Positions 6,849 to 12,856 of a stretch of 12,856 nt of DNA are shown here, piece by piece (within the stretch, counting starts at the first letter, position 1; every line of letters starts with the position of its first letter). Under the pieces are notes generated by a model that did no database searches, had not been told where the DNA came from, and saw only the letters and a list, made by a program, of their open reading frames with translations. This stretch comes from Methylopumilus sp036745495 (GTDB lineage: Bacteria > Pseudomonadota > Gammaproteobacteria > Burkholderiales > Methylophilaceae): assembly GCA_036745495.1 (NCBI GenBank), contig DAIOGA010000021.1:1-12856 (forward strand), in the 5' to 3' direction. The position numbers and the translations under genes are program-made.

Positions 6849-9011
6849 ATGCTCAAAGCTGTTCGTCCAAAGTCCGCATTAAGTGACCATCAAGACCACG
6901 AAATACCGATTCAAGATGTATCACTCGATATCTGGGACAAAAAATATCGTTTAAAGTCAAAACAGGGCGAGCACGTTGATAAAGACATTGATGACTCCTT
7001 TATGCGAGTGGCGAGAGCCTTAGCGGATGTTGAAATTCCAGCTAAAAGAGAAGAATGGTATGAAAAATTCCTTTGGGCATTAAGACGTGGTGCTATTCCA
7101 GCAGGCCGTATTACTTCTAATGCAGGCGCACTAGAACATAAGCCCGCGACTTCTACGATTAACTGTACGGTATCAGGCATTGTGGAAGACAGTATGTCTG
7201 GCATTTTGGATAAAGTGCATGAAGCAGGCTTAACCTTAAAAGCAGGTTGCGGTATTGGTTACGAATTTTCGACCTTAAGACCTAAAGGTGCTTTTGTGGC
7301 AGGTGCGGGGGCTTATACAAGCGGCCCACTCTCATTTATGGATATCTACGACAAGATGTGTTTCACCGTGTCATCTGCGGGTGGTCGTCGTGGTGCACAA
7401 ATGGCAACGTTTGATATTGCTCACCCTGATGTGACTGACTTTATTAAAGCGAAACGCGAAAACGGTCGACTCCGTCAATTTAACCTTTCATGCTTAATCA
7501 CTAAAGAATTTATGGAAGCGGTTAAAGCTGACAGTGATTGGAAAGTCGCATTCCCTGTGACTGAAAAAGAATCCATCGTCGATGGTTTAAATGTGAACGA
7601 TGAAAGCCAAGTGGTTTGGAGAGAGTGGCCTGTGAAAGGTAAATACCTCACCAAAACAGAAGGCATCGATGCAGGTAAAGTAGCATGCCGCGTTTATAAA
7701 ACAATTAAAGCAAGACGTTTGTGGGACATCATCATGTCATCGACTTACGATTTTGCTGAGCCTGGTTTTATTTTGATCGATCGCGTGAATGAAATGAATA
7801 ACAACTGGTTCTGCGAAAACATTCGTGCAACGAATCCATGTGGTGAGCAACCGCTCCCACCTTATGGTGCTTGTTTATTAGGTTCTGTGAACTTAACCAA
7901 ATTTGTGAAGAAGCCTTTTACGGATGAAGCATTTTTCGATTGGGCTGAATATAAAGAAGTGATTGCGATCTTCACGCGTATGTTAGATAACGTGGTGGAA
8001 ATTAATGGCTTGCCACTCGAAGAACAACGTAAAGAAATTATGCGTAAACGTCGTCACGGTATGGGCTACTTAGGTTTAGGTTCATCACTCACGATGCTTA
8101 AGATGAAATACGGTGATGAAGACTCACTCAAATTTACTGAAGAAGTGAGCCGCATTTTGGCCGAGGTGGGTTGGGAAACAGGCATTGATCTTGCTGACGA
8201 AAAAGGTGCAGCACCGATCATGGAAGAAGAATTTGTAGTGACAGCTGACATGTTAGCAAAACGTCCTGAGATGGCAGCCGACGGTATTAAAGTGGGCGCT
8301 AAAGTCAAAGGTAAAGTGTTGCTCGGTAAATATAGCCGCTACATGCAGCAATTCCCTGAAGGCTTACGTAACAAGATTGCTAAAAAAGGTGTGCGTTTTA
8401 CGCACCATAGTTCGATCGCACCAACAGGCACGATTTCACTATCACTCGCTAACAATGCAAGTAATGGTATTGAACCTTCTTTTGCACATCACTACAGCCG
8501 TAACGTGATTCGTGAAGGTAAGAAATCAAAAGAAAAAGTGGACGTGTATTCATTTGAATTATTAGCGTACCGCGAATTGATTAATTCAAAAGCGATGCCA
8601 TTTTCAGAAAACGAAGATGAAAAATTACCGGATTACTTTTTAGATTCTTCAACGATTCAAGCGAAAGCGCACGTCGACATTCAAGCAGCGTCACAAAAGT
8701 GGATTGATAGTTCGATTTCAAAAACAATCAACGTGCCAACGGATTACGATTACGAAGACTTTAAAAATATTTATTTATACGCATACGACAAAGGTCTTAA
8801 AGGTTGTACGACATTTAGATTTAACCCAGAGGCTTTCCAAGGTGTGTTGGTGACAGAAAAAGATTTAGAGAACACAACTTATAAATTTACATTAGATGAT
8901 GGTTCTCAAGTTGAAGTGAAGGGTAACGAAGAAATTGAATATGATGGCGAAACCCACTCTGCAGCGAATCTTTACGACGCACTTAAAGAAGGTTATTACG
9001 GTAAGTTCTAA
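6849..9011 (+). CDS. nrdJ: Adenosylcobalamin-dependent (class II) ribonucleotide reductase, large part (NrdJa)
   Basis: This subunit reduces ribonucleotides to deoxyribonucleotides using a radical generated from coenzyme B12, so it works with or without oxygen. The 720-residue protein carries the catalytic barrel. Cys106 (INCTVSG) and Cys342 (GACLLGSVNL) are the expected redox pair. NPCGEQPLPPYG supplies Asn329, thiyl Cys331 and Glu333. Also seen are GCGIGYEFSTLRP (133-145), SSAGGRRGAQMA, HSSIAPTGTIS (520-530) and GCTTFRFNP (652-660). No N-terminal ATP-cone is visible. It lacks the Cys-rich C-terminus of fused NrdJ proteins, which is encoded by the next gene, as in the split NrdJa/NrdJb of Pseudomonas. 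ATG 6849 has AGGGGA (6838-6843) five bases upstream. An NrdR box in the promoter points to NrdR repression. No cobalamin riboswitch is seen in the leader. Confidence 0.95.
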   Translation: MLKAVRPKSALSDHQDHEIPIQDVSLDIWDKKYRLKSKQGEHVDKDIDDSFMRVARALADVEIPAKREEWYEKFLWALRRGAIPAGRITSNAGALEHKPATSTINCTVSGIVEDSMSGILDKVHEAGLTLKAGCGIGYEFSTLRPKGAFVAGAGAYTSGPLSFMDIYDKMCFTVSSAGGRRGAQMATFDIAHPDVTDFIKAKRENGRLRQFNLSCLITKEFMEAVKADSDWKVAFPVTEKESIVDGLNVNDESQVVWREWPVKGKYLTKTEGIDAGKVACRVYKTIKARRLWDIIMSSTYDFAEPGFILIDRVNEMNNNWFCENIRATNPCGEQPLPPYGACLLGSVNLTKFVKKPFTDEAFFDWAEYKEVIAIFTRMLDNVVEINGLPLEEQRKEIMRKRRHGMGYLGLGSSLTMLKMKYGDEDSLKFTEEVSRILAEVGWETGIDLADEKGAAPIMEEEFVVTADMLAKRPEMAADGIKVGAKVKGKVLLGKYSRYMQQFPEGLRNKIAKKGVRFTHHSSIAPTGTISLSLANNASNGIEPSFAHHYSRNVIREGKKSKEKVDVYSFELLAYRELINSKAMPFSENEDEKLPDYFLDSSTIQAKAHVDIQAASQKWIDSSISKTINVPTDYDYEDFKNIYLYAYDKGLKGCTTFRFNPEAFQGVLVTEKDLENTTYKFTLDDGSQVEVKGNEEIEYDGETHSAANLYDALKEGYYGKF

Positions 9012-9033
9012 TAGAAGACATTAAAGGAAAATA

Positions 9034-9498
9034 ATGGCAATTAAAATTGAAAAAAAGATCGTAGGTTACAACGTTGTTTCTGAGGAAGATAAAGCGAATG
9101 CTTTNNNNNNNNNNNNNNNNNNNNNNNNNNNNNNNNNNNNNNNNNNNNNNNNNNNNNNNNNNNNNNNNNNNNNNNNNNNNNNNNNNNNNNNNNNNNNNNN
9201 NNNNGGCTACTTTAAAAAAGGTGGCAAGTATGTGCCAAGTTTAGTGGCTGAAATTGGTGAAGTGGTTGAACAACATTTAATCGATATCGGTATGCTTAAA
9301 AAAGCATTGCCTGACGAACATCAAAAAAAATTGATGGAAGAAAAACGTGCTGAATACATGGAAAAACATTCCGAAGAAATGGATAGCACAGGATATCCAA
9401 AAGGTTCACAACTTTGTAGCAAGTGCCAAACGAAAGCAGTCATCATGATGGACGGATGCCTGACATGCTTAAGTTGTGGCGACAGTAAATGTGGCTAA
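9034..9498 (+). CDS. nrdJb: NrdJb, C-terminal subunit of split class II ribonucleotide reductase, interrupted by an assembly gap
   Basis: This is the separately encoded tail of the class II reductase. In the Pseudomonas system NrdJa and NrdJb are both needed for activity, and the tail carries cysteines thought to re-reduce the active site. The first 24 residues (MAIKIEKKIVGYNVV...) and the last 98 are readable, joined across 100 N. The C-terminus has CSKC and CLSC pairs, a probable zinc ribbon, and ends GDSKCG. GYFKKGGKYVPSLVAEIGEV resembles NrdJb of Pseudomonas as I remember it. Those relatives are about 230 residues, so some 100 residues, including most of the TSCPD-type domain, are probably missing. 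The true gap is then nearer 300 bases than 100, and the apparent open frame across it proves nothing. ATG 9034 has AAAGGA five bases upstream and lies 22 bases after nrdJa. Confidence 0.88.
   Translation: MAIKIEKKIVGYNVVSEEDKANAXXXXXXXXXXXXXXXXXXXXXXXXXXXXXXXXXXGYFKKGGKYVPSLVAEIGEVVEQHLIDIGMLKKALPDEHQKKLMEEKRAEYMEKHSEEMDSTGYPKGSQLCSKCQTKAVIMMDGCLTCLSCGDSKCG
9105..9204. other. Assembly gap (100 N)
   Basis: Exactly 100 undetermined bases, the conventional placeholder for a gap of unknown size. It falls inside nrdJb. Reading frame and length across it cannot be inferred, and the two flanks are joined only by scaffolding. Confidence 0.99.
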
Positions 9499-9510
9499 AC
9501 ATTTATTTTT

Positions 9511-9535
9511 AAGGAACTAAGCTTCTTAGTTCCTT
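9511..9535 (+). terminator. Perfect 11-bp hairpin after nrdJb
   Basis: AAGGAACTAAG and CTTAGTTCCTT pair completely around a three-base CTT loop, 12 bases after the nrdJb stop. No T-run follows on the plus strand (ATCTATAC), so it is not a textbook intrinsic terminator. A T-rich stretch (ATTTATTTTT) lies just before it instead. It may end the nrdJ transcript inefficiently or protect its 3' end. Confidence 0.5.
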
Positions 9536-9569
9536 ATCTATACATCGCATACTTCAATGGAACCCTCTT

Positions 9570-10556
9570 ATGTATAGATTAGTTTTTATTTTCACCTTCC
9601 TTTTTTCTATTTCCGCTTTTGCTCTTCCCACTGATGAAGTGACTTTCGGCATTACACCTGCAATAGTCAAAGTTCACGTCGTGGATAAAACAGGTAATCA
9701 AGGTATAGGGTCCGGTATTGTGGTCGCTGAAAATCAAGTCGCAACGAATTGTCATGTCGTGGCTAATGCACAAGGTGTTCAGATTGGTAAATCAGGCGAT
9801 GCGTTTTCACCAACGAGCATGAAAGCCGATTGGCGTCATGATTTATGTATTCTTCAATTTCAATTCCTTGATGTAAAACCAGTAGTTTTAGGTGATACAA
9901 AAAAATTAACGTATGAACAATCTGTTTTTTCTAAAAGTTTTGGCGGTAATGCGATTAAGCCCATCATTTCTTTTGGGAGTATTAAAGCCTTATATACATT
10001 AGATAATGAAAATATTATTCAGTCCTCCGCAGGCTTTGCCATGGGCGCATCCGGCGGCGGACTCTTTGATGATGAAGGTCGTCTCATAGGCCTTACTACT
10101 TTTAAAAGCCCAGGGCGTCATGCTTTTTTCTACAGTATTCCTGTGGAATGGATTAAGAATTTAATGCGTCAAGGCAAAGATATACAGATTACCTCTCAAA
10201 CTGAATTACCATTTTGGGATGCTCCATTTGAGAAAAGACCATACTTCATGCAAACCTATGATGCAGCGCGTGAGAGTCAATGGGATCGTTTAAAAGAGAT
10301 CGCGGCACTTTGGCTTAAAAGTGAACCCCAATCCAATGAAGCCCTCTTTACAGATGCGATCGCAAGATTCGAATTAAAGGATTATGAGGTTGCAAAAAAA
10401 GAATTGAATGATGTCGTTAAAAAAAATCCGCGCCATGCACAAGCGCAACTTTATTTGTTAAAGTTAGCAAAACTTAGTCATGATGACAATGCAACGAATG
10501 CAATTGAAACAGTATTAAGCCAGTTAGATGAATCCTTATTGAAAGACGCTCAATGA
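9570..10556 (+). CDS. Exported trypsin-like serine protease with C-terminal helical-repeat (TPR-like) region
   Basis: This 328-residue protein starts with a signal peptide (residues 1-18, VFIFTFLFSISAFA, cleavage likely after Ala16 or Ala18), so it should act in the periplasm. Residues 28-200 form a chymotrypsin/DegP-type fold with a complete triad: His62 (TNCHVV), Asp91 (WRHDLCIL) and Ser161 (GASGGGLFD). GIGSGIVV precedes the His motif, as in trypsin-like peptidases. No PDZ domain follows. Instead residues about 230-300 are helical with a TPR-like pattern (SNEALFTDAIARFELKDYEVAKKEL), suggesting a protein-binding tail. The substrate is unknown. A weak ribosome binding site precedes ATG 9570. 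The last four bases overlap the start of a lipoprotein gene (ATGA), which points to co-translation and related function. It is separate from nrdJ, with a hairpin between them. Confidence 0.83.
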   Translation: MYRLVFIFTFLFSISAFALPTDEVTFGITPAIVKVHVVDKTGNQGIGSGIVVAENQVATNCHVVANAQGVQIGKSGDAFSPTSMKADWRHDLCILQFQFLDVKPVVLGDTKKLTYEQSVFSKSFGGNAIKPIISFGSIKALYTLDNENIIQSSAGFAMGASGGGLFDDEGRLIGLTTFKSPGRHAFFYSIPVEWIKNLMRQGKDIQITSQTELPFWDAPFEKRPYFMQTYDAARESQWDRLKEIAALWLKSEPQSNEALFTDAIARFELKDYEVAKKELNDVVKKNPRHAQAQLYLLKLAKLSHDDNATNAIETVLSQLDESLLKDAQ

Positions 10557-10924
10557 AACAAAGCTTTAAAAAGTTAATATTATTAAGTATGCCTTTTTTA
10601 CTTTCAAATTGTGGCACTATGAAAATACCCGAGGTAAGTTTGCCGATGTTAAATGGCGATTACCGTGAGCTTTCAACCGCACCTAAAGATGCGTCTTTAT
10701 ATCAGTGTGAAAAAAATAAACAATTTTATGTGAAACCACTCGAAGGTGGCAAAGAGATGTGGCTCGCTTTCCCCGATCGCGAATTTAGCCTAAAACAAGT
10801 GGACGCCTTAAAAAATACTTATAACAATGACACAACGACATTAGAGATTAACGATCCTGAAACTAATATTAAAGAAGGTGACGTTTTAACTTATCAAAAA
10901 TGTCATATACAAAAATTAAAATAG
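10553..10924 (+). CDS. Small predicted lipoprotein, possibly MliC-like
   Basis: This 123-residue protein has a positively charged N-terminus (KQSFKK), a hydrophobic core and LLSNC at residues 16-20, so Cys20 is a candidate lipidation site. Asn just before the Cys is unusual for a lipobox, which lowers certainty. The mature part has only two other cysteines, Cys52 (LYQCEKNKQFYV) and Cys117 (LTYQKCH), 65 residues apart. That layout, with short beta-strand-like stretches between, recalls the MliC lysozyme-inhibitor fold, where such cysteines form a disulfide. The SG-containing inhibitory loop of MliC is not evident (residues 84-93 read DALKNTYNND), so the resemblance is only structural guesswork. 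The start overlaps the protease stop by four bases. I do not recognise a named family with confidence. Confidence 0.7.
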   Translation: MKQSFKKLILLSMPFLLSNCGTMKIPEVSLPMLNGDYRELSTAPKDASLYQCEKNKQFYVKPLEGGKEMWLAFPDREFSLKQVDALKNTYNNDTTTLEINDPETNIKEGDVLTYQKCHIQKLK

Positions 10925-10995
10925 AGTCTTGCGCTTCATAAAAACGAGGCGTACATTAAAGCTTCAACCCATTTGATTTTTTAAGGGAGAGTCTT

Positions 10996-11199
10996 ATGGA
11001 TAATAAGTATGGTCTTGGAAGTGACAAGGTGTCGGCGGAAATTCATGATCGCCATCATAAATCGATGGCTTGCTTTAAATGTAAGGCGACCCATTTGCAA
11101 TACTGCCCAACGATGGAAGATCACCAATGTGTCGATTGTGGTGAGTGGCAAAATGATGCCCCTTTAAATTACTCAACAGGTCGCAGTTCAGAATACTAA
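10996..11199 (+). CDS. Small Cys-rich putative zinc-ribbon protein, function unknown
   Basis: A 67-residue soluble protein with five cysteines: CFKC at 26-29, Cys37, and CVDC at 45-48. Two CxxC pairs 15 residues apart fit a small zinc ribbon; Cys37 and nearby His residues (19-21, 33, 43) are extra potential ligands. The N-terminus is charged and the C-terminus (SYN-rich, ending RSSEY) looks disordered. The start is well supported by AAGGGAGA (10983-10990) five bases upstream of ATG 10996. It stands alone, 71 bases after the lipoprotein gene and 81 before the hydrolase, so it probably has its own signals. I do not recognise the family; nucleic-acid binding or a structural zinc role would be guesses. 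Confidence 0.78.
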   Translation: MDNKYGLGSDKVSAEIHDRHHKSMACFKCKATHLQYCPTMEDHQCVDCGEWQNDAPLNYSTGRSSEY

Positions 11200-11227
11200 A
11201 TTTCACTTTTAACTCGCTTCGAATCAA

Positions 11228-11269
11228 GTAAAATAAGGGTTTCCGTCTTTCTATTAACCCCTTATTTAC
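11228..11269 (+). repeat. Inverted repeat upstream of the dienelactone hydrolase gene
   Basis: AAATAAGGG (11231-11239) and CCCTTATTT (11259-11267) are perfect 9-bp complements around a 19-nt loop. GTA and TAC extend the stem past a single bulged A. It ends two bases before AGGA, the likely ribosome binding site of the next gene. It could influence translation of that gene or end the upstream transcript, although no T-run follows. Confidence 0.45.
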
Positions 11270-11280
11270 TAGGATGAAGC

Positions 11281-12018
11281 ATGTTAATTCAGTCAGAATT
11301 CGTTGATTTAAATACCCCTACAGGCATTATGCGCACATATGTGCATAAGCCCGTGACGACTAAAAAAACACCCGCGATTCTTTTTTATTCAGAAATTTTT
11401 CAGCAAACAGGCCCCATTGAGCGTGCAGCTAAAATAATCGCCGGCCACGGATTCACCGTTTTGGTGCCTGAAGTATTTCATGAGTTAAATCCGATAGGCA
11501 CCGTGCTAGCTTATGATGATGCAGGTCGTGATAAAGGTAATGCAGATAAGTCAGCTAAAGATGTGGAAGGTTATGATACAGACAATCAAGCGATGATTGC
11601 ATGGATTAAAAAACAACCATGGTTTTCAGGCCACATAGGTGCTATGGGATTTTGTATTGGTGGACACTTGGCCTTTAGAGCAGCCCTCCAGCCTGAAATC
11701 GAAGCGACAGCTTGCTTTTATGCGACAGACTTACATACGAATATCATTCCAAATAAACCTCACCAACATTCGATGGATCGTTTAAAAGACATCAAAGGTG
11801 AGCTTCTTATGATTTGGGGTAAGCAAGACAACCATATTCCGGACGTTGGTCGTAAAACCGTTTATGACAAAATGCTTGAGGCTAAATTAGCATTCACGTG
11901 GCATGAATTTAATGGCCAACACGCCTTCATGCGTGACGAAGGTGAGCGGTATGATCCTGAGTTGGCACTTCTAGGTTACGAACTCGCGTTAAAACTTTTC
12001 CAGCGTAAACTCGCTTAA
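11281..12018 (+). CDS. Dienelactone hydrolase family protein
   Basis: An alpha/beta hydrolase of 245 residues, in the usual 230-250 range. The dienelactone-hydrolase nucleophile is Cys125 in GFCIGGHLAF, with Asp183 in WGKQDNHIP and His214 in NGQHAFMRDEGERYDP completing the triad. Glu38 in LFYSEIFQQ corresponds to the glutamate that keeps the cysteine in check in the family. Members named for 4-carboxymethylenebut-2-enolide hydrolysis often have no role in aromatic degradation, and no catechol-pathway genes are nearby, so the substrate is open. No signal peptide is visible, so it should be cytoplasmic. AGGA at 11271-11274 lies six bases before ATG 11281. A hairpin sits just upstream. Its stop overlaps, tail to tail, a small minus-strand ORF. 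Confidence 0.92.
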   Translation: MLIQSEFVDLNTPTGIMRTYVHKPVTTKKTPAILFYSEIFQQTGPIERAAKIIAGHGFTVLVPEVFHELNPIGTVLAYDDAGRDKGNADKSAKDVEGYDTDNQAMIAWIKKQPWFSGHIGAMGFCIGGHLAFRAALQPEIEATACFYATDLHTNIIPNKPHQHSMDRLKDIKGELLMIWGKQDNHIPDVGRKTVYDKMLEAKLAFTWHEFNGQHAFMRDEGERYDPELALLGYELALKLFQRKLA

Positions 12019-12176
12019 ACGCAATCCGAGATGGATTCGAGCCAGCGTCTGCGATGAAGCTTTTCATCCGCGGTCAATTCAACAGGCGGCGTATTTTCAT
12101 TCAATGGCGTTAAATGCTCTGCCTTGTCTTTGTTCTGAGGCAATGTATTCGACGAATCTGTATTATAATTTTGCAT
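12015..12176 (-). CDS. Small hypothetical protein, 53 residues
   Basis: A short minus-strand ORF reading MQNYNTDSSNTLPQNKDKAE..., polar in its first 30 residues and probably disordered. A charged helical tail follows (ELTADEKLHRRRWLESISDCV, described as residues 33-53). Support for it being real: the start is preceded by AAAGGA (12190-12185) eight bases upstream. It also neatly fills the space between the hydrolase stop and the thiS leader, and its TAA shares the TTAA with the hydrolase stop at 12015-12018. The amino-acid mix is protein-like. No cysteine motif beyond a lone penultimate Cys, no membrane segment and no signal peptide are seen. I do not recognise the family. Confidence 0.6.
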   Translation of the reverse strand: MQNYNTDSSNTLPQNKDKAEHLTPLNENTPPVELTADEKLHRRRWLESISDCV

Positions 12177-12203
12177 ATAGCTTTTCCTTTTGGGATTAGT
12201 TGT

Positions 12204-12231
12204 AATTCGATGGAATTGTGTTCCATGAATT
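12204..12231 (+). promoter_or_regulatory. Strong inverted repeat in the divergent region before thiS
   Basis: ATGGAA (12210-12215) and TTCCAT (12221-12226) flank TTGTG. Outside them AATTC (12204-12208) and GAATT (12227-12231) also pair, with one bulged G at 12209. That gives an 11-bp stem with a five-base loop, about 50 bases before the thiS start. It could be a dyad operator for the divergent small gene and thiSG, or a leader hairpin. It does not resemble a TPP aptamer, which would need a CTGAGA/CCTGA core. Confidence 0.55.
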
Positions 12232-12283
12232 TAAGACTCTAAAACTTTTTAAAAATTCAATGTTTGATAAAAAAGCCACATCC

Positions 12284-12487
12284 ATGAATCTTAAAATTAA
12301 CGGTAATATAAAATCTTTTGATGACAATTCGATGACAGTTGAAAGCTTAATTACAAAACTAAATCTCTTGGGTAAACGCATTGCGATCGAAAAAAACGGC
12401 ATGATTATTTCAAAATCTGAATTTCAAAATATCACGCTTCAAGATGGCGACCAATTAGAAATTGTGGGCGCGGTAGGTGGTGGTTAA
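12284..12487 (+). CDS. thiS: Sulfur carrier protein ThiS
   Basis: ThiS is a ubiquitin-like carrier whose C-terminal glycine is adenylated and converted to a thiocarboxylate, then gives its sulfur to ThiG to build the thiazole ring of thiamine. From ATG 12284 the protein has 67 residues, the family norm, beginning MNLKINGNIKSF and ending EIVGAVGGG with the required terminal Gly-Gly. The frame is open upstream to 12218, but the added residues are not ThiS-like and would cross a hairpin, so the shorter start is preferred. No good Shine-Dalgarno is visible. thiG starts two bases after the thiS stop, so the pair is co-transcribed. Unlike thiC, no TPP riboswitch is visible upstream. Confidence 0.94.
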   Translation: MNLKINGNIKSFDDNSMTVESLITKLNLLGKRIAIEKNGMIISKSEFQNITLQDGDQLEIVGAVGGG

Positions 12488-12488
12488 A

Positions 12489-12856
12489 ATGACACAAAAA
12501 AAAGATCAACTTGTGATCGCAGGGAAATCTTACCAATCAAGATTGTTGGTGGGCACTGGAAAGTATAAGGACTTCGAACAAACAAGACTCGCGATTGATG
12601 CGAGTGGCGCTGAGATTATTACGGTCGCAATTCGTCGCACTAATATTGGTCAAAATGAAGGTGAACCATCATTACTTGATTTTGTTCCACCGGATCGTTT
12701 TACTTATTTGCCTAATACAGCAGGATGTTATTCAGCGGATGATGCGGTGAGAACACTTCGTTTAGCGCGTGAGTTATTAGATGGTCATAAGCTTGTGAAA
12801 TTAGAGGTATTAGGTGACCCTAAAACACTTTATCCTAATGTCATTGAAACTTTAAA
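12489..12856 (+). CDS. thiG: Thiazole synthase ThiG, 3' end beyond window
   Basis: ThiG condenses deoxyxylulose phosphate, dehydroglycine (or glycine imine) and ThiS-thiocarboxylate sulfur into the thiazole phosphate of thiamine. The window has the first 122 codons, roughly 45 percent of a normal 260-residue protein. Clear marks are LLVGTGKYKDFEQTRLAIDA (residues 19-38), SGAEIITVAIRRTNIG (39-54), LPNTAGCYSADDAVRTLRLA (74-93), and KLVKLEVLGD (101-110). Lys104 corresponds to the lysine that forms a Schiff base with the sugar phosphate. The ATG at 12489 follows the thiS stop by one base (TAAaATG), with the Gly codons of ThiS (GGTGGTGG) close enough to help ribosome placement. What follows thiG is outside the window. 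Confidence 0.96.
   Translation, partial: MTQKKDQLVIAGKSYQSRLLVGTGKYKDFEQTRLAIDASGAEIITVAIRRTNIGQNEGEPSLLDFVPPDRFTYLPNTAGCYSADDAVRTLRLARELLDGHKLVKLEVLGDPKTLYPNVIETL

Noticed and set aside
6911..8308. Minus-strand open frames within nrdJ
   Set aside because: They are antisense shadows of the class II reductase coding sequence.
12218..12283. Longer N-terminus for ThiS from ATG 12218
   Set aside because: It adds 22 residues to a protein that is already full length from 12284, and the start lies within the hairpin at 12204-12231.
1..12856. Mobile elements, CRISPR, tRNA or rRNA
   Set aside because: No transposase or integrase, no regularly spaced direct repeats, no tRNA cloverleaf and no rRNA-like stretch was seen.

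Overview
The window looks like chromosomal DNA from a low-GC Gram-negative betaproteobacterium. The Methylophilaceae (small-genome freshwater or marine methylotrophs) are the best guess. The Gram-negative call rests on a Kdo transferase (WaaA), a lipoprotein and a periplasm-type protease. The family-level guess comes from protein style, AT-rich codon use and gene neighbourhood, with no database search behind it. Gene density is high, intergenic spaces are short, and there is no sign of mobile DNA, CRISPR, tRNA or rRNA. A 100-base run of N at 9105-9204 is an assembly gap inside one gene.

Layout. (1) 1-4024, minus strand: a tightly packed thiC - uppP - exoD-like - mutY unit, read right to left. 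Genes abut or overlap by four bases, and mutY runs off the left edge. The unit is headed by a TPP riboswitch whose expression platform appears to hide the thiC ribosome binding site. (2) 4100-5324, plus strand: a divergent pair, a Pcm-like methyltransferase and an isochorismatase-family hydrolase. (3) 5317-6582, minus strand: waaA, overlapping the preceding gene tail to tail by 8 bases. (4) 6583-9498, plus strand: a regulatory region with a promoter, a near-perfect NrdR box and a cluster of palindromes, then a split adenosylcobalamin-dependent (class II) ribonucleotide reductase, nrdJa-nrdJb. nrdJb is interrupted by the gap. (5) 9511-12018, plus strand: a hairpin, an exported trypsin-like protease with a helical-repeat tail, overlapped by a small lipoprotein gene, then a 67-residue Cys-rich protein and a dienelactone hydrolase. 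(6) 12015-12856: a 53-residue minus-strand ORF, a leader hairpin, thiS, and the start of thiG.

How the genes fit together. Thiamine synthesis frames the window: ThiC makes the pyrimidine half, while ThiS and ThiG supply sulfur for and build the thiazole half. Only thiC carries a visible TPP aptamer. UppP (undecaprenyl phosphate recycling), ExoD-like and WaaA are envelope functions. MutY is DNA repair. The NrdJ pair makes deoxyribonucleotides and needs B12; its promoter carries the expected NrdR operator. Most of the window is ordinary housekeeping. The most interesting points are the riboswitch-headed overlapping operon, the nrdJ control region, the protease/lipoprotein pair, and two unrecognised small proteins.
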